Assembly: GCA_963702535.1 (NCBI GenBank)
Contig: CAVPDG010000004.1
Location: 186,001-250,000, forward strand
From: CAVPDG01 sp963702535
GTDB lineage: Bacteria; Chloroflexota; Anaerolineae; Anaerolineales; UBA4823
Length of the DNA: 64,000 nucleotides
Direction of reading: 5' to 3'
Shown here one piece after another: positions 38,186-46,419 of the stretch; position 1 is the stretch's first letter, and each line of letters starts with the position of its first letter. The translations under genes were made by a program, and so were the position numbers. The notes beneath the pieces were generated by a model that was given only the letters and a program-made list of their open reading frames with translations, was not told the DNA's origin and did not search any database.

Positions 38186-38662
38186 TTATTTTCCGAGCCC
38201 GTACGTGCCGAAATTCTTGATCCGGCATCCGAGCACGTTGCCATTCTTCCCATTGCCCACCTGGAAGGTGTCGCACTTCTTCCACTCGTTCTTCCATGAG
38301 TCGAAGTACCACAAGCGCAGCCCCTCGGTTTTGTAAGCACGTAGCTCCCGGTCGGTGACTTTGTAATACACGTACACCGGTCCGGTCACGAAGCGGATGC
38401 GGTTATCGTTGCGGTCCACCATGCGCACATCCAGCAGCCGCTGGACGAATTCCGGCGAGCTCTCCACCTTGTACTTGTTCGGGTCCTTGCGCGTCACGGT
38501 CACCGTGCCCGACATGCGGCTGTCTACGAAGGTGATGCCCGCCCGCCCGGACCAGAACGAGGTGGTGTCGCCCACCTTTAGCTCGTTCACCGACGCCAGG
38601 CTGGCGGCGATGGTGGAGAATGCCAGAATAAGGATCAGGACAGTCAACAGCAGTTTCTTCAT
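38186..38662 (-). CDS. Secreted protein, unknown function
   Basis: 158 aa. Classical signal peptide (KKLLLTVLILILAFSTIAAS, cleavage near residue 22-25). The mature part of about 135 residues is rich in strands (TSFWSGRAGITFVDSRMSGT) and holds two Cys (KKCDTF and LGCRIK) that could form a disulfide. No family recognised; the closing NFGTYGLGK suggests a small beta-sandwich. Transcribed convergently to the sensor kinase. Confidence 0.7.
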   Translation of the reverse strand: MKKLLLTVLILILAFSTIAASLASVNELKVGDTTSFWSGRAGITFVDSRMSGTVTVTRKDPNKYKVESSPEFVQRLLDVRMVDRNDNRIRFVTGPVYVYYKVTDRELRAYKTEGLRLWYFDSWKNEWKKCDTFQVGNGKNGNVLGCRIKNFGTYGLGK

Positions 38663-38800
38663 TGCTCAATCCTCCTCTATGGGTGCACGCCTCGCGCGTG
38701 CCAATGGTCCGCTCCAAATTGCCCTAAGATGATTGTACCTGTGAAATGCAAAAAGTCAACAACTTAATCCTACTTACTCCCTCTGCCACTGGGGCGCGGT

Positions 38801-39575
38801 TTACTCCCCCGCCCAGCGCGGGGGGCGCTTCTCTGCGAACGCCCGCATTCCCTCTTTCTGGTCCTGGCTGGCGAACAGGAAGTAGAATAGCCGCCGCTCC
38901 TCTTCCAGCCCCGCCCCGAGGAAAGACTCGAACGCCAGGTTCACCGCCTGCTTCCCCAGGCGCAGCGCCAGCGGCGCCCGGCTCGCCACCTCCTTTGCCA
39001 GCGCCAGCGCCTCCTCCAGGTAGCGCTCCACCGGAACCACGCGGTTCACCAGCCCGAAGCGCAGCGCCTCCTCGGCGCTCAGCGTGCGGTTGTTCAGCAC
39101 CATCTCCATGGCGATGGCTTTTCCGGCAGCCCGCGCCAGGCGCTGCGTGCCGCCCGCCCCCGGGATCACTCCGATATTGATCTCCGGCTGCCCGAATTTT
39201 GCCGTCTCCGAAGCCACCACCATATCGCACGCCAGCGCCAGCTCGTTGCCGCCCCCCAGGCACCAGCCCGACACCGCCGCGATCAGCGGCTTCTTCACCT
39301 CCCGCATGCGCTCGAAGATGCGCGTGCGGTCGCTCAGCAGCATCTCCACCGGCGTCGCATCCGCCATCTCCTTGATGTCTGCCCCCGCTGCAAACGCCCG
39401 CTCGTCGCCGGTGAGCACGATCGCCCCAATAGCCGGGTCGGCGTCGAACGCCCCCAGCGCCTCCATCAGCTCGCTCAGCAGCGCCTGGCTCAGCGCGTTG
39501 AGCGCCTGCGGCCGGTTCAGCCGCACCAGACCCTACCCGCTCGTGTGTTTCAGTGAGAATATTTTCGTAATTCAT
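38801..39575 (-). CDS. Enoyl-CoA hydratase/isomerase (crotonase fold, one frameshift)
   Basis: About 257 aa after repair. The first 14 codons (MNYENILTETHERV) join LVRLNRPQALNAL if one T is removed near 39530. Crotonase signatures: FAAGADIKEM (oxyanion hole), WCLGGGNELALACD, and the acid PEINIGVIPGAGGTQRL with both catalytic-type Glu. Likely 3-hydroxyacyl-CoA dehydratase in fatty-acid or amino-acid degradation. No other beta-oxidation gene is near. The 516-bp inverted-repeat element lies 20 bases upstream of its start. Confidence 0.88.
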
Positions 39576-39595
39576 CGTCTTCCCTCCAATCCTTT

Positions 39596-40111
39596 ATAAC
39601 CACGGAGACACAGAGAACACTGAGTTAATGAGTTTAGCAATCTAGAGAGCCATTCGTTTAATGCCATTTTTGAGGACAGGGACGTTAAAATTGATCAGCA
39701 GTCCAATCTTGATGCCAGCCAGTTTCAGGTAAGTGAGCAATTGCGCCTCGTGGATCGGTTGTAATGCTCCGACTGTCTTAAGCTCGATGATCACAACCTG
39801 CTCAACCAGAAAATCCAACCGGTAGCCGCAATCTAATTGTAGACCTTTGTACTCCAGGTGGAGCGGAAGCTCTTGCTCGAAGCTCAGGCCGCGTAGCGCC
39901 AACTCTCGCGCCAGGCAGGCCTGGTAAGCTGATTCAAGCAGCCCGGGTCCCAGGCTGCGGTGTACCTCAATCGCCGCCCCAATAATCCCTTCCGTAACCT
40001 TATTAACCTCCATAATCCTCCCATCATCTTTCTCTCTGTGGTTGGAACCCCTTTTCCCTTTCTCTCTCCCCCAATTGTACTTCTCTGTGTTCTCTGTGTC
40101 TCTGTGGTTAT
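39596..40111. mobile_element. 516-bp inverted-repeat element A carrying a GxxExxY gene
   Basis: The left end 39596-39624 (ATAACCACGGAGACACAGAG then AACACTGAG) and the right end 40083-40111 read inward are the same 29 bases with two mismatches. Each end is a cap (ATAACCAC) plus about three 9-base units of the ACAGAGA(A)C type. A further partial unit (TCTCTGTGGTT) lies at 40032-40042. The only gene inside is the GxxExxY protein, on the minus strand. The right end interrupts the 3' part of rnhA, whose reading frame now runs into the element. No target duplication is evident. Confidence 0.7.
39642..40013 (-). CDS. GxxExxY family protein (PD-(D/E)XK nuclease-like fold)
   Basis: 123 aa, the usual size. 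The signature GLLESAYQACL (GxxExxY) lies at about residues 24-34. The nuclease-like core follows: GYRLDFLVEQVVIIELKTV gives Asp-x(n)-Glu-x-Lys, then a Gln/Thr helix (EAQLLTYLKLAG) and GLLINFNVPVLKNGIKR. GGGAGG lies 6 bases before the ATG. The family is common in environmental bacteria and its function is not established to my knowledge. It is the sole gene between the two inverted ends of element A. Confidence 0.9.
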   Translation of the reverse strand: MEVNKVTEGIIGAAIEVHRSLGPGLLESAYQACLARELALRGLSFEQELPLHLEYKGLQLDCGYRLDFLVEQVVIIELKTVGALQPIHEAQLLTYLKLAGIKIGLLINFNVPVLKNGIKRMAL

Positions 40112-40552
40112 ACCTCTTTCGCTCTGACTCGCCTGGCGCGCCAGCCTATCCACCCGCTCATTCAGCGCATCCCCCGCGTGCCCGCGCACCCAGCGCCACT
40201 CCACCTCGTGCGGCTGCAGCGCCTCATCCAGCGCCTGCCACAGCTCCACGTTCTTCAGCGCCCCCGCTTTACGCCGCCACCCCCGCTTGCGCCAGTTCGG
40301 CAGCCACTCCGTGATGCCGCGCTTCAAGTACTCCGAGTCGGTCACCAGCGTCACCGCGCACGGGCGTTTCAGCGCCTGCAGCGCCTTGAGCGCCGCCGTC
40401 AGCTCCATGCGATTGTTCGTCGTGGGGTTCTCTGCGCCGGTCAGCACCTTCTCGGCGTCTTTGTACAGCAGCAGCGCCGCCCACCCGCCGGGACCCGGGT
40501 TCGGGTCGCAGGCGCCGTCCGTGTAGACCGTCACCTTGGGCAGCTCGCTCAT
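39884..40552 (-). CDS. rnhA: Ribonuclease HI with element-derived C-terminal extension
   Basis: 222 aa as read; normal RNase HI is about 150-155 aa. The catalytic residues are all present: Asp in YTDGACDPNPGPGGW, Glu in NRMELTAAL, Asp in VTDSEYL, and the final His/Asp region VRGHAG..NERVDRLAR. After residue about 148 the frame enters the right end of element A and encodes ITTETQRTQR plus about 65 further residues antisense-overlapping the GxxExxY gene. The native stop was apparently lost on insertion. The enzyme degrades RNA in RNA-DNA hybrids. Starts 7 bases after the stop of the upstream lipoprotein gene. Confidence 0.9.
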   Translation of the reverse strand: MSELPKVTVYTDGACDPNPGPGGWAALLLYKDAEKVLTGAENPTTNNRMELTAALKALQALKRPCAVTLVTDSEYLKRGITEWLPNWRKRGWRRKAGALKNVELWQALDEALQPHEVEWRWVRGHAGDALNERVDRLARQASQSERGITTETQRTQRSTIGGERKGKGVPTTERKMMGGLWRLIRLRKGLLGRRLRYTAAWDPGCLNQLTRPAWRESWRYAA

Positions 40553-40559
40553 GCCCGCC

Positions 40560-41972
40560 TCAGGGACTGGCGCGGTTCAGCGAAGCCGCCGTATCATCCA
40601 GCAGCTCCGCCAGCTCGGACACCTTGTCGATCGTGAAGTAATAGCGGAAGAGCTGCGTGGCTGCATCGCTCACCGCCCAGCGCACCGTGCGCCATGAGCT
40701 CAGGTTCGGCTCGGCGACGGCGTATTCCAGCAGCGAGAAAGCTTTCTCCCACTGCGGGTACGTCGCCGTCAGCGTCGGTTGCCCCGCCAGCGCCGCCGGG
40801 TCGTTGGGCAGCAGGGCGCCCGCCTGCGCCAGGCGTCCCTGGCTCTCCGGCTGCAGCAGGTATTTCACCAGCAGCCAGGCGGCTAACTGCTCCTCGGCGC
40901 TGGATTCCAGCACCTGGAAGGAAGGTCCGTAGACCGGCAGCACCGCCTCCCCGTCCGGCGTGGGGTAGGGCAGCACCGTCCACTCGTCGCGCGAGCCCAG
41001 GTCGGCGAAAACCGCTTCCTGCTGCGGGATCATGGCTGGCGAGCCGCTGGTGAACAGCGCCCGCCGCCCGGCGAATTCATCGGCGGCGATCTTGTCCTCG
41101 CCCAGCCAGGCGCAGCCGCTATCCAGCAGGTCGCGCAGGAAGCGCAGCGCCTGCTCCACCTGCGGCGTGGCGAAGCGGTAGCCCTTGCCATTCGCGGCGA
41201 CGGCATCTGCCCCGAAAGCCTCCAGCCAGCCCAGCGCCGCCGGGTAATCCGTGGAGATCAGCCAGCCGCCCGCCCCGTTATCGTCCGGGTCAGCCTTCGC
41301 CGCGGCGCACGCCTGCGCTTTGAATTGGGCGGGCGTGCTCGGCGGGGTGCTGAAGCCCAGCTCCTCCGCCCACGTCTGGTTATAGAACAGCACGCTCGCC
41401 GAAGTCGCCGCCGGCAGCCCCATCAGCTTCCCCTGCCTCAGCTCGCGCTCCCACAGCGCGGCGGGGATGGCTTCCACCTGCGCCGCTGCCAGCCCCCACT
41501 CCGGGTCATCCACGTAACCGTCCAGCGCCAGCGCCGAGTCCGGCGCCTGGAAGCCGTAGCCGATCATCCCCTGCGGCAGCTCGTCCTGCTCCGCCGCCGC
41601 CAGCGCCTGCGCCAGTCCATCGTAGCTGCCTTGCGAGACCGCCCTGACCTTTATGCCCCATTCGTTGTTCTTGTTGAAATCCGCCGCCAGCGCATCCATT
41701 GCCTTGCCCAGCGCCCCGGACCACGGGTGCCAGAGCGTGATCTCCACGCCGTCCAGGTCGGCGGCGTCCACCCCCAGGTCCGAGGTGGGCAGCGGCGTCG
41801 GCGTGCGCGTCGGCGGCTTCGGCGTGGCTGGCGGCTTCAGGGGCGTTTTCGTGGGGTATCCCGAGGCGGTCAGCGCCACGCGCGTCATCTCGCCCGAAGA
41901 CGGCAGGCAGGCGGAGAGCAGGATGGAGAATGCCAGTAGGGCAGCGATGAAGGGGTGTTTGCTGGCATGCAT
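40560..41972 (-). CDS. Extracellular solute-binding lipoprotein (ABC sugar-binding type)
   Basis: 470 aa. Lipoprotein signal with lipobox LLSAC near residue 21, a Thr/Pro-rich linker (KTPLKPPATPKPPTRTPTPL) to about residue 62, then a family-1 solute-binding fold (VEITLWHPWSGALGKAMDAL, YGFQAPDSALALDGYV, GLPAATSASVLFYNQTWAEE). Such proteins deliver oligosaccharides or glycerol phosphates to an ABC importer. No permease genes are nearby, so the partner is elsewhere. rnhA follows on the same strand after 7 bases. Confidence 0.9.
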   Translation of the reverse strand: MHASKHPFIAALLAFSILLSACLPSSGEMTRVALTASGYPTKTPLKPPATPKPPTRTPTPLPTSDLGVDAADLDGVEITLWHPWSGALGKAMDALAADFNKNNEWGIKVRAVSQGSYDGLAQALAAAEQDELPQGMIGYGFQAPDSALALDGYVDDPEWGLAAAQVEAIPAALWERELRQGKLMGLPAATSASVLFYNQTWAEELGFSTPPSTPAQFKAQACAAAKADPDDNGAGGWLISTDYPAALGWLEAFGADAVAANGKGYRFATPQVEQALRFLRDLLDSGCAWLGEDKIAADEFAGRRALFTSGSPAMIPQQEAVFADLGSRDEWTVLPYPTPDGEAVLPVYGPSFQVLESSAEEQLAAWLLVKYLLQPESQGRLAQAGALLPNDPAALAGQPTLTATYPQWEKAFSLLEYAVAEPNLSSWRTVRWAVSDAATQLFRYYFTIDKVSELAELLDDTAASLNRASP

Positions 41973-42001
41973 GGCGCGTAGATTTTATCATGGGGAGGGG
42001 G

Positions 42002-42107
42002 AGAGTAGAGAGTGGAGAATGGAGAGCAGTCTAGGGAAAGCCGGAGGTCAGACGGTAACCGCAGCTATTCAGTGTTTCAATATCTTTCAGCGCCTCAGTG
42101 ATTCAGC
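42002..42107. repeat. Short-period repeats (TTCAGTG and GAGAATGGA types)
   Basis: 42064-42107 holds 8-10-base units of the form TTTCAGTG/TTCAGCGC, and 42002-42025 holds purine-rich units of the GAGAGTGGAGAATGGAGAG kind. The first set overlaps the last codons and stop of the secreted-protein gene ending at 42087. They resemble the nonamer arrays elsewhere but no inverted partner was found. Confidence 0.5.
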
Positions 42108-42593
42108 TACCGTGTGACGCGCGGCAGAATACGTGCGGTAGTCGCCCGCCGGGCAGGTGAGCTCGGCGGTGGTTGCCAGGTTATAGGCGTAAGGGTCTCC
42201 GCTATCCTGGCCCTGCAGGCTGATCGTATACGCCTCGCCGCAGCGCGCCGCAAAATCTTGTGCCACCTTCGATGGCGTGAACGTGTTCCCGGAAAGCGGC
42301 GCCGGGTTGGAGAGATCGGGGCGGAAATCGTAGATCACGCTTTGCGTACCCGCGCCGCTGCGCGTGGCAAGCAGCTGAAAGTAAACCAGCCGCTGCCCGG
42401 ATGCCACGGTGATCGTGAACGGCTCGACGTGGATCTTGCACAGGTCGGGCTTTGCCCGGTAGCAGCCCGCCTGCACCGAGCTGGCGTAAATATTCACCTC
42501 AGCCGAGGCGGACTGGGGTCCCCCGGGCGCGGCGAAGGGAGCAGCCAGGATCGCCGCCAGCAGAGGCAGGAGAAGGATGCGTTTCAATTGCAT
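42087..42593 (-). CDS. Secreted protein, paralogue 1 of a tandem pair, unknown function
   Basis: About 168 aa from ATG 42593, chosen for GAGGAG upstream and an immediate signal peptide (LKRILLLPLLAAILAAPFAA). The mature part shares with the gene upstream the segments IYASxxQAGCY, HVEPFTI, YDFRPDLSNP and SLQGxDSGDPxAYNL, and four matching Cys. The last residues (after TCPAGDYRTY) are absent from the paralogue and end inside repeat units. No known family; two disulfides and a small beta domain are likely. Confidence 0.7.
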   Translation of the reverse strand: MQLKRILLLPLLAAILAAPFAAPGGPQSASAEVNIYASSVQAGCYRAKPDLCKIHVEPFTITVASGQRLVYFQLLATRSGAGTQSVIYDFRPDLSNPAPLSGNTFTPSKVAQDFAARCGEAYTISLQGQDSGDPYAYNLATTAELTCPAGDYRTYSAARHTVAESLRR

Positions 42594-42619
42594 GGATGCT
42601 CCTCGCAGCCGGTGTGGCA

Positions 42620-43082
42620 CTATGGCACGGCGGCTGGGCAAGTGAATACGCCCGTCGTCCCAAGGTTATACGCCCCGGGATCGCCGCTATCTCGCCCTTG
42701 CAGGCTGATCGAGTAGGACTTGCCGCAGATCGCCGCGTAATCCTGGGCCACCAGCGAGGGCGTGTACGACGATCCGGTGAAGGGCACAGGGTTGCTCAGG
42801 TCGGGGCGGAAATCATACAGCAAGCTAGGGCTGCCGCCCTGGGGAATGGGCGTAAGCTGGAAGTAAACCAGCCTTGTGCCGGACGCCAGGTTGATGGTGA
42901 ACGGCTCGACGTGCAGGCGGCAGTCGTTAGGCGCTGCGATATAACAGCCCGCCCTGGATCGGGCTGGCGTAGATCGTGGGAGCGGCGGATGCCCTGTAGC
43001 GTTGCTGGATAGCCGGCAAGGCTACCAGGGTTGCCAGGATCGCGGTCAGAAAAGCCGAGAGGTACAAGAAACGCTTGCGCAT
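42620..43082 (-). CDS. Secreted protein, paralogue 2 of a tandem pair (one frameshift)
   Basis: About 154 aa after repair. Signal peptide at RKRFLYLSAFLTAILATLVA. Near 42955 one extra G in a GGGCGGG run breaks the frame; removing it gives IYASPIQAGCYIAAPNDC, matching paralogue 1, and the protein ends ...FTCPAAVP at 42620. Cys positions agree with paralogue 1. The two genes are adjacent on the same strand (27 bases apart) and arose by duplication. Confidence 0.7.
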
Positions 43083-43266
43083 GCCAGCCTCCATCTTGGG
43101 GATATGGGGTGAAAATTGGCGAAATTATACCCCCCTTTATTCGCTTTGAGTACCAGGTTACGAAGCTGATAGGATGGCATTCTACGGAATGCTACTTATA
43201 GTCTGTAGCCTGATAGTAGCGTAATAGGTATCCTGATTCAACGTAACTAAGTTCAAGGAGCCAGAT
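43083..43266. other. Divergent gap at left edge of AT-rich island
   Basis: 184 bases between the secreted-protein genes and the XRE gene. Base composition falls sharply in GC from here to about 45.6 kb. AAGGAG lies 9-10 bases before the XRE start. No RNA or attachment site is recognised. Confidence 0.4.
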
Positions 43267-43479
43267 ATGAGTGATGATGTCCTTCGGCGCTTAGGATTAC
43301 GAATCCGTGGGTTGCGCGAAAAGGCAAACACATCTCAGGAAGCACTAGGGCAAATCGCTGGTTTACATCGTACATATATTGGAGCAATTGAACGGGGTGA
43401 GCGTAACCCTTCAGTACTGAGTTTAAAGAAAATCGCGGATGCACTCAAAGTGACATTGGGGGATTTGTTTGATGAGTAG
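43267..43479 (+). CDS. XRE-family HTH regulator, 70 aa
   Basis: A single helix-turn-helix of the Cro/CI type fills the protein: LGLRIRGLREKANTSQEALG, then the recognition part GLHRTYIGAIERGERNPSVLSLKKIADAL. Size and sequence resemble controller proteins of restriction-modification and other defence loci. It overlaps the next gene by 8 bases (ATGAGTAG), so the two are translationally coupled. Codon use is AT-rich, unlike the rest of the window. Confidence 0.88.
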   Translation: MSDDVLRRLGLRIRGLREKANTSQEALGQIAGLHRTYIGAIERGERNPSVLSLKKIADALKVTLGDLFDE

Positions 43480-45412
43480 GGCATACTATGCCGCTCCAGT
43501 TGAGACTTTCTTAACGAAAATCCGAACGCAATTTTAGGTGTTCTTGCTGATCATTATGAGTTTGATCTGGAAGATCAGCAAAAATTTGCATGGAAGGTCC
43601 AAATTGACATCTTAAAGCATGCGTTAGAAGGCAGTTCCGGCTTTGTGTTCTTTGAGTTTTCGATACCAAGAATGGGAAAGCGAGTTGATGTTGTTCTTCT
43701 TATAAAAGGGGTTGTGTTCGTTCTTGAGTTCAAAGTCGGCGAAAAGAGCTATCCAGCTTATGCTTTGGAGCAGGTGATTGATTACGCGTTAGATTTAAAA
43801 AATTTTCATGAAACAAGCCATCTATGCCCTATTGTTCCAATACTCGTTTCCACAAATGCAAAGGCGATTAATACGACCATTAATGTGTTTCCAGATCAAG
43901 TCTACAAGCCGTTATTGGCCAATTCCAATACATTAGCTAGCCAATTGGATTATTGTCTACAATCCATTGATGCAAATCCGCTTGATCCCTTGGTTTGGGA
44001 AGCCGGGCGATACAAGCCTACGCCTACGATTATTGAGGCCGCCCAGGCATTGTATAAAGGGCACAATGTTACTGAAATTACACGCTCTGATTCGGGGGCA
44101 ATAAATTTGAGCGAAACATCCAACGCTATCGATAGCATTATTACCAAGACTAAATACAACCATCAAAAGGCGATTTGTTTTATTACGGGTGTACCCGGAG
44201 CAGGAAAAACGTTAGCTGGATTGAATATTGCGAACCATCGTTTACAAATGGGTCCTGATGAACACGCTGTGTTTTTGTCTGGAAATGGTCCTTTGGTGAC
44301 CGTTTTACAGGAGGCTCTAATTCGGGATGAGGTCACCAAGGGGGTAAAAGAGGAAGGATTCTGCTAGAAAAGCGCGAGCCTTCATCCAAAATATTCATCA
44401 TTTTCGCGATGAATATGCCAAGAATGTAATCGTACCAACCGAACGTGTAGTCATTTTTGATGAAGCTCAACGCGCATGGACCAGTGATAAAGCGTCCGAC
44501 TTTATGAGACGAAAGAGAGGATAATAAATTTCTCGATGTCGGAGCCGGAATTCTTGATCAGCGTAATGGATCGGCATACCGATTGGGCTGTCATCATCTG
44601 CTTAATTGGAGGAGGCCAGGAGATTCATACGGGAGAAGCTGGGTTGCCAGAATGGTTTATTACATTACAGAGGCATTTCCTAAATTGGAAGGTGTATATT
44701 TCTCAAAGGATTACTGATGCTGAATACTTGCCGAATATGAAACCAGTTGATTTACTCTCTCCCGACCGATTAACCATAGATGATCGGTTGCACTTAGCTG
44801 TTTCGGTCAGATCATTCCGTTCTGAAAAAGTATCTGCCCTTGTAAAAGCCATTTTAGATTGCGATTTGGATCAAGCCAAGATTTTATATACTCAAGTATC
44901 CCATAGTTATCCAATAATATTAACACGAGATCTAAACGCGTGCACGAAATTGGTTACGTCAGAGGGCGCGAGGTGGTGAGCGTTTCGGTATACTCGCCAG
45001 TTCTGGTGCAGCACGATTGCGCCCTGAAGGTATCTATGTGAACGCAGATATCGATGTAGAACATTGGTTCCTAGATGATCATCAGGATGTGCGCTCGTCT
45101 TTTTCTCTTGAGGGGACTGCGACTGAGTTTGAAATTCAAGGGTTGGAGCTGGATTGGGCTATGGTGGCTTGGGATGCCGATTTACGATATAAAGAAGGGG
45201 GGTGGGAATATAAAGCGTTTAAAGGTACGAAATGGCAAACAATCGGTGATGCAACCCGTCAACTATATCGGAAGAATGCTTACCGCGTTTTGCTTACACG
45301 TGCCCGACAAGGGATGATCATTTATCTTCCATATGGGGATGAAGACGATATTACCCGTTTGCCTTCCTTCTACGACAGTACTTATAAATATTTATTAAAC
45401 ATCGGGATTTAG
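43472..45412 (+). CDS. DUF2075 protein: PD-(D/E)XK-like nuclease plus SF1-type helicase/ATPase (four frameshifts)
   Basis: About 646 aa after repair, the usual DUF2075 length. Start ATG 43472 overlaps the XRE stop. N-terminal part: KRVDVVLLIKGVVFVLEFKVGE gives Asp-x(n)-Glu-x-Lys of a restriction-like nuclease. Walker A is FITGVPGAGKTLAG, Walker B VVIFDEAQRAW, then CLIGGGQEIHTGEAG and a C-terminal LLTRARQGMIIYLP (motif VI-like). Frame breaks lie near 43520, 44355, 44512 and 44949; each restores conserved sequence. Together with the XRE gene it forms a horizontally acquired, probably anti-phage or anti-plasmid module; this role is inferred. Confidence 0.82.
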
Positions 45413-45636
45413 GTTCTGATATAGTTGGTTTCAAAGCGTATTCCTTAAGTCGATATTCCCTGATCAATCGGGCAAAGAAAGTTGAGATTGGTGGCATTTA
45501 ACCGTAAAATAGTTAGCGATTAGGAAAAAATTACGAATGGAGAACGTCTACTTTTGAGCAATGTTCGCATTCATCGTTCTGGAAGACAGTGGGATGATGA
45601 TCAGACCGTTCACACCTCAATCTGCACGAAAGGACA
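45413..45636. other. Gap with possible truncated gene start
   Basis: 224 AT-rich bases after the DUF2075 gene. GGAG followed by TTG at 45554 opens a frame (SNVRIHRSGRQWDDDQTVHT) that runs into the repeat array at 45637 and then becomes repeat-encoded sequence. It may be the remnant of a third gene of the module, cut by insertion of element B. Confidence is low because only about 28 codons precede the repeat. Confidence 0.3.
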
Positions 45637-46275
45637 TTGGAACACGAAAACCGCGAAAAACCGCGAAAGCCACGAACCACAGCTTCAGTGCACACTCCAT
45701 CTTTCGCCTCTTTCGTGTTCTTTCGTGCATTTCGTGATCCAAACGCTCGTGTTCCAAAACTTCCGCCTTATTTACCGTCCAATATCCCACTTGAGCCCCG
45801 GCCATGGACCCACATCCCTCCCGCAAAGGCTATAACTTCTCCCCCCTCTCGTACGCCGTCATTGGCGCCTGCCAGGATGTCCAGCGCCAGCTTGGCGTTC
45901 ATTGCATGGAAGTGGATTACCAGCGTGCCCTGGAGATTGCCCTCAGCAAGCGCGGGCTGAGCTGGCAGCGCGAAGTTGAAATTCCCATTGCCTATGATAG
46001 CATCGTTGTCACCAAACGCAGGGTGGATTTTGTCATCGAAGAGGGTGCTGACCAGCTCATCCTGGAGACCAAGGCAGCCAGCGAGATCAAGCCCGAAGAT
46101 GTCGAGCAGTGCCTGTTATATCTGCACCAGGGAGACTATCGCTTGTGCCTGCTGGTGAATTTCGGGCAGAAACCGTTAGCGGTTCGCCGCTTTGTACATA
46201 CCCCCAAATAGATAGCTGGGCGGGCTAAGACTTTCGCGACTTTGCTTCCTTTCGCGCACGTTCATTTCGTGTTCC
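45637..46275. mobile_element. Inverted-repeat element B carrying a second GxxExxY gene
   Basis: Left end 45637-45676 (TTGGAACACGAAAACCGCGA then AAAACCGCGAAAGCCACGAA) is built of 9-10-base CGAAA units. Right end 46231-46275 (CTTTCGCGACTTTGCTTCC ... TTTCGTGTTCC) is the inverted counterpart, with GGAACACGAAA shared exactly at the outer edge. Between the left end and the gene a second, oppositely oriented array (45702-45740, then TCGTGTTCCAA at 45747-45757) forms a near-perfect hairpin with the left end. The element abuts the AT-rich XRE-DUF2075 island. Confidence 0.65.
45804..46211 (+). CDS. GxxExxY-related protein (PD-(D/E)XK nuclease-like fold), copy 2
   Basis: 135 aa. The signature region reads LGVHCMEVDYQRALEIAL, with Glu and Tyr conserved and a displaced Gly. 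The nuclease-like core TKRRVDFVIEEGADQLILETKAA gives Asp-x(n)-Glu-x-Lys, followed by a Gln helix (EDVEQCLLYLHQGDYRLCLLVNFGQK). Only about 30% resemblance to copy 1 at 39642 by eye, so not a recent duplicate, yet it too lies between inverted repeat ends. GC content is that of the host, unlike the preceding module. Confidence 0.85.
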   Translation: MDPHPSRKGYNFSPLSYAVIGACQDVQRQLGVHCMEVDYQRALEIALSKRGLSWQREVEIPIAYDSIVVTKRRVDFVIEEGADQLILETKAASEIKPEDVEQCLLYLHQGDYRLCLLVNFGQKPLAVRRFVHTPK

Positions 46276-46419
46276 ATTCGTTTTTCTGCCACATAAACCA
46301 AGGAAACAATGCCGCCCCATCTCGGGTGCCTTACACCTCCGCGCCATCTCGCCTCTAACCTCTCCGTCAGGAATCCCGCTTGACTTTTCCCCCGCTTTCT
46401 GCTAATCTATTGCTGTGCG

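Noticed and set aside
45554..45835. 93-codon frame through the repeat array as a complete gene
   Set aside because: Two thirds of it is encoded by the repeat units and the frame ends in the next gene's leader; only the first 28 codons might be a remnant.
46231..46312. T-rich region after element B as a terminator
   Set aside because: The apparent structure is the inverted repeat end; no stable stem followed by a T run is found.
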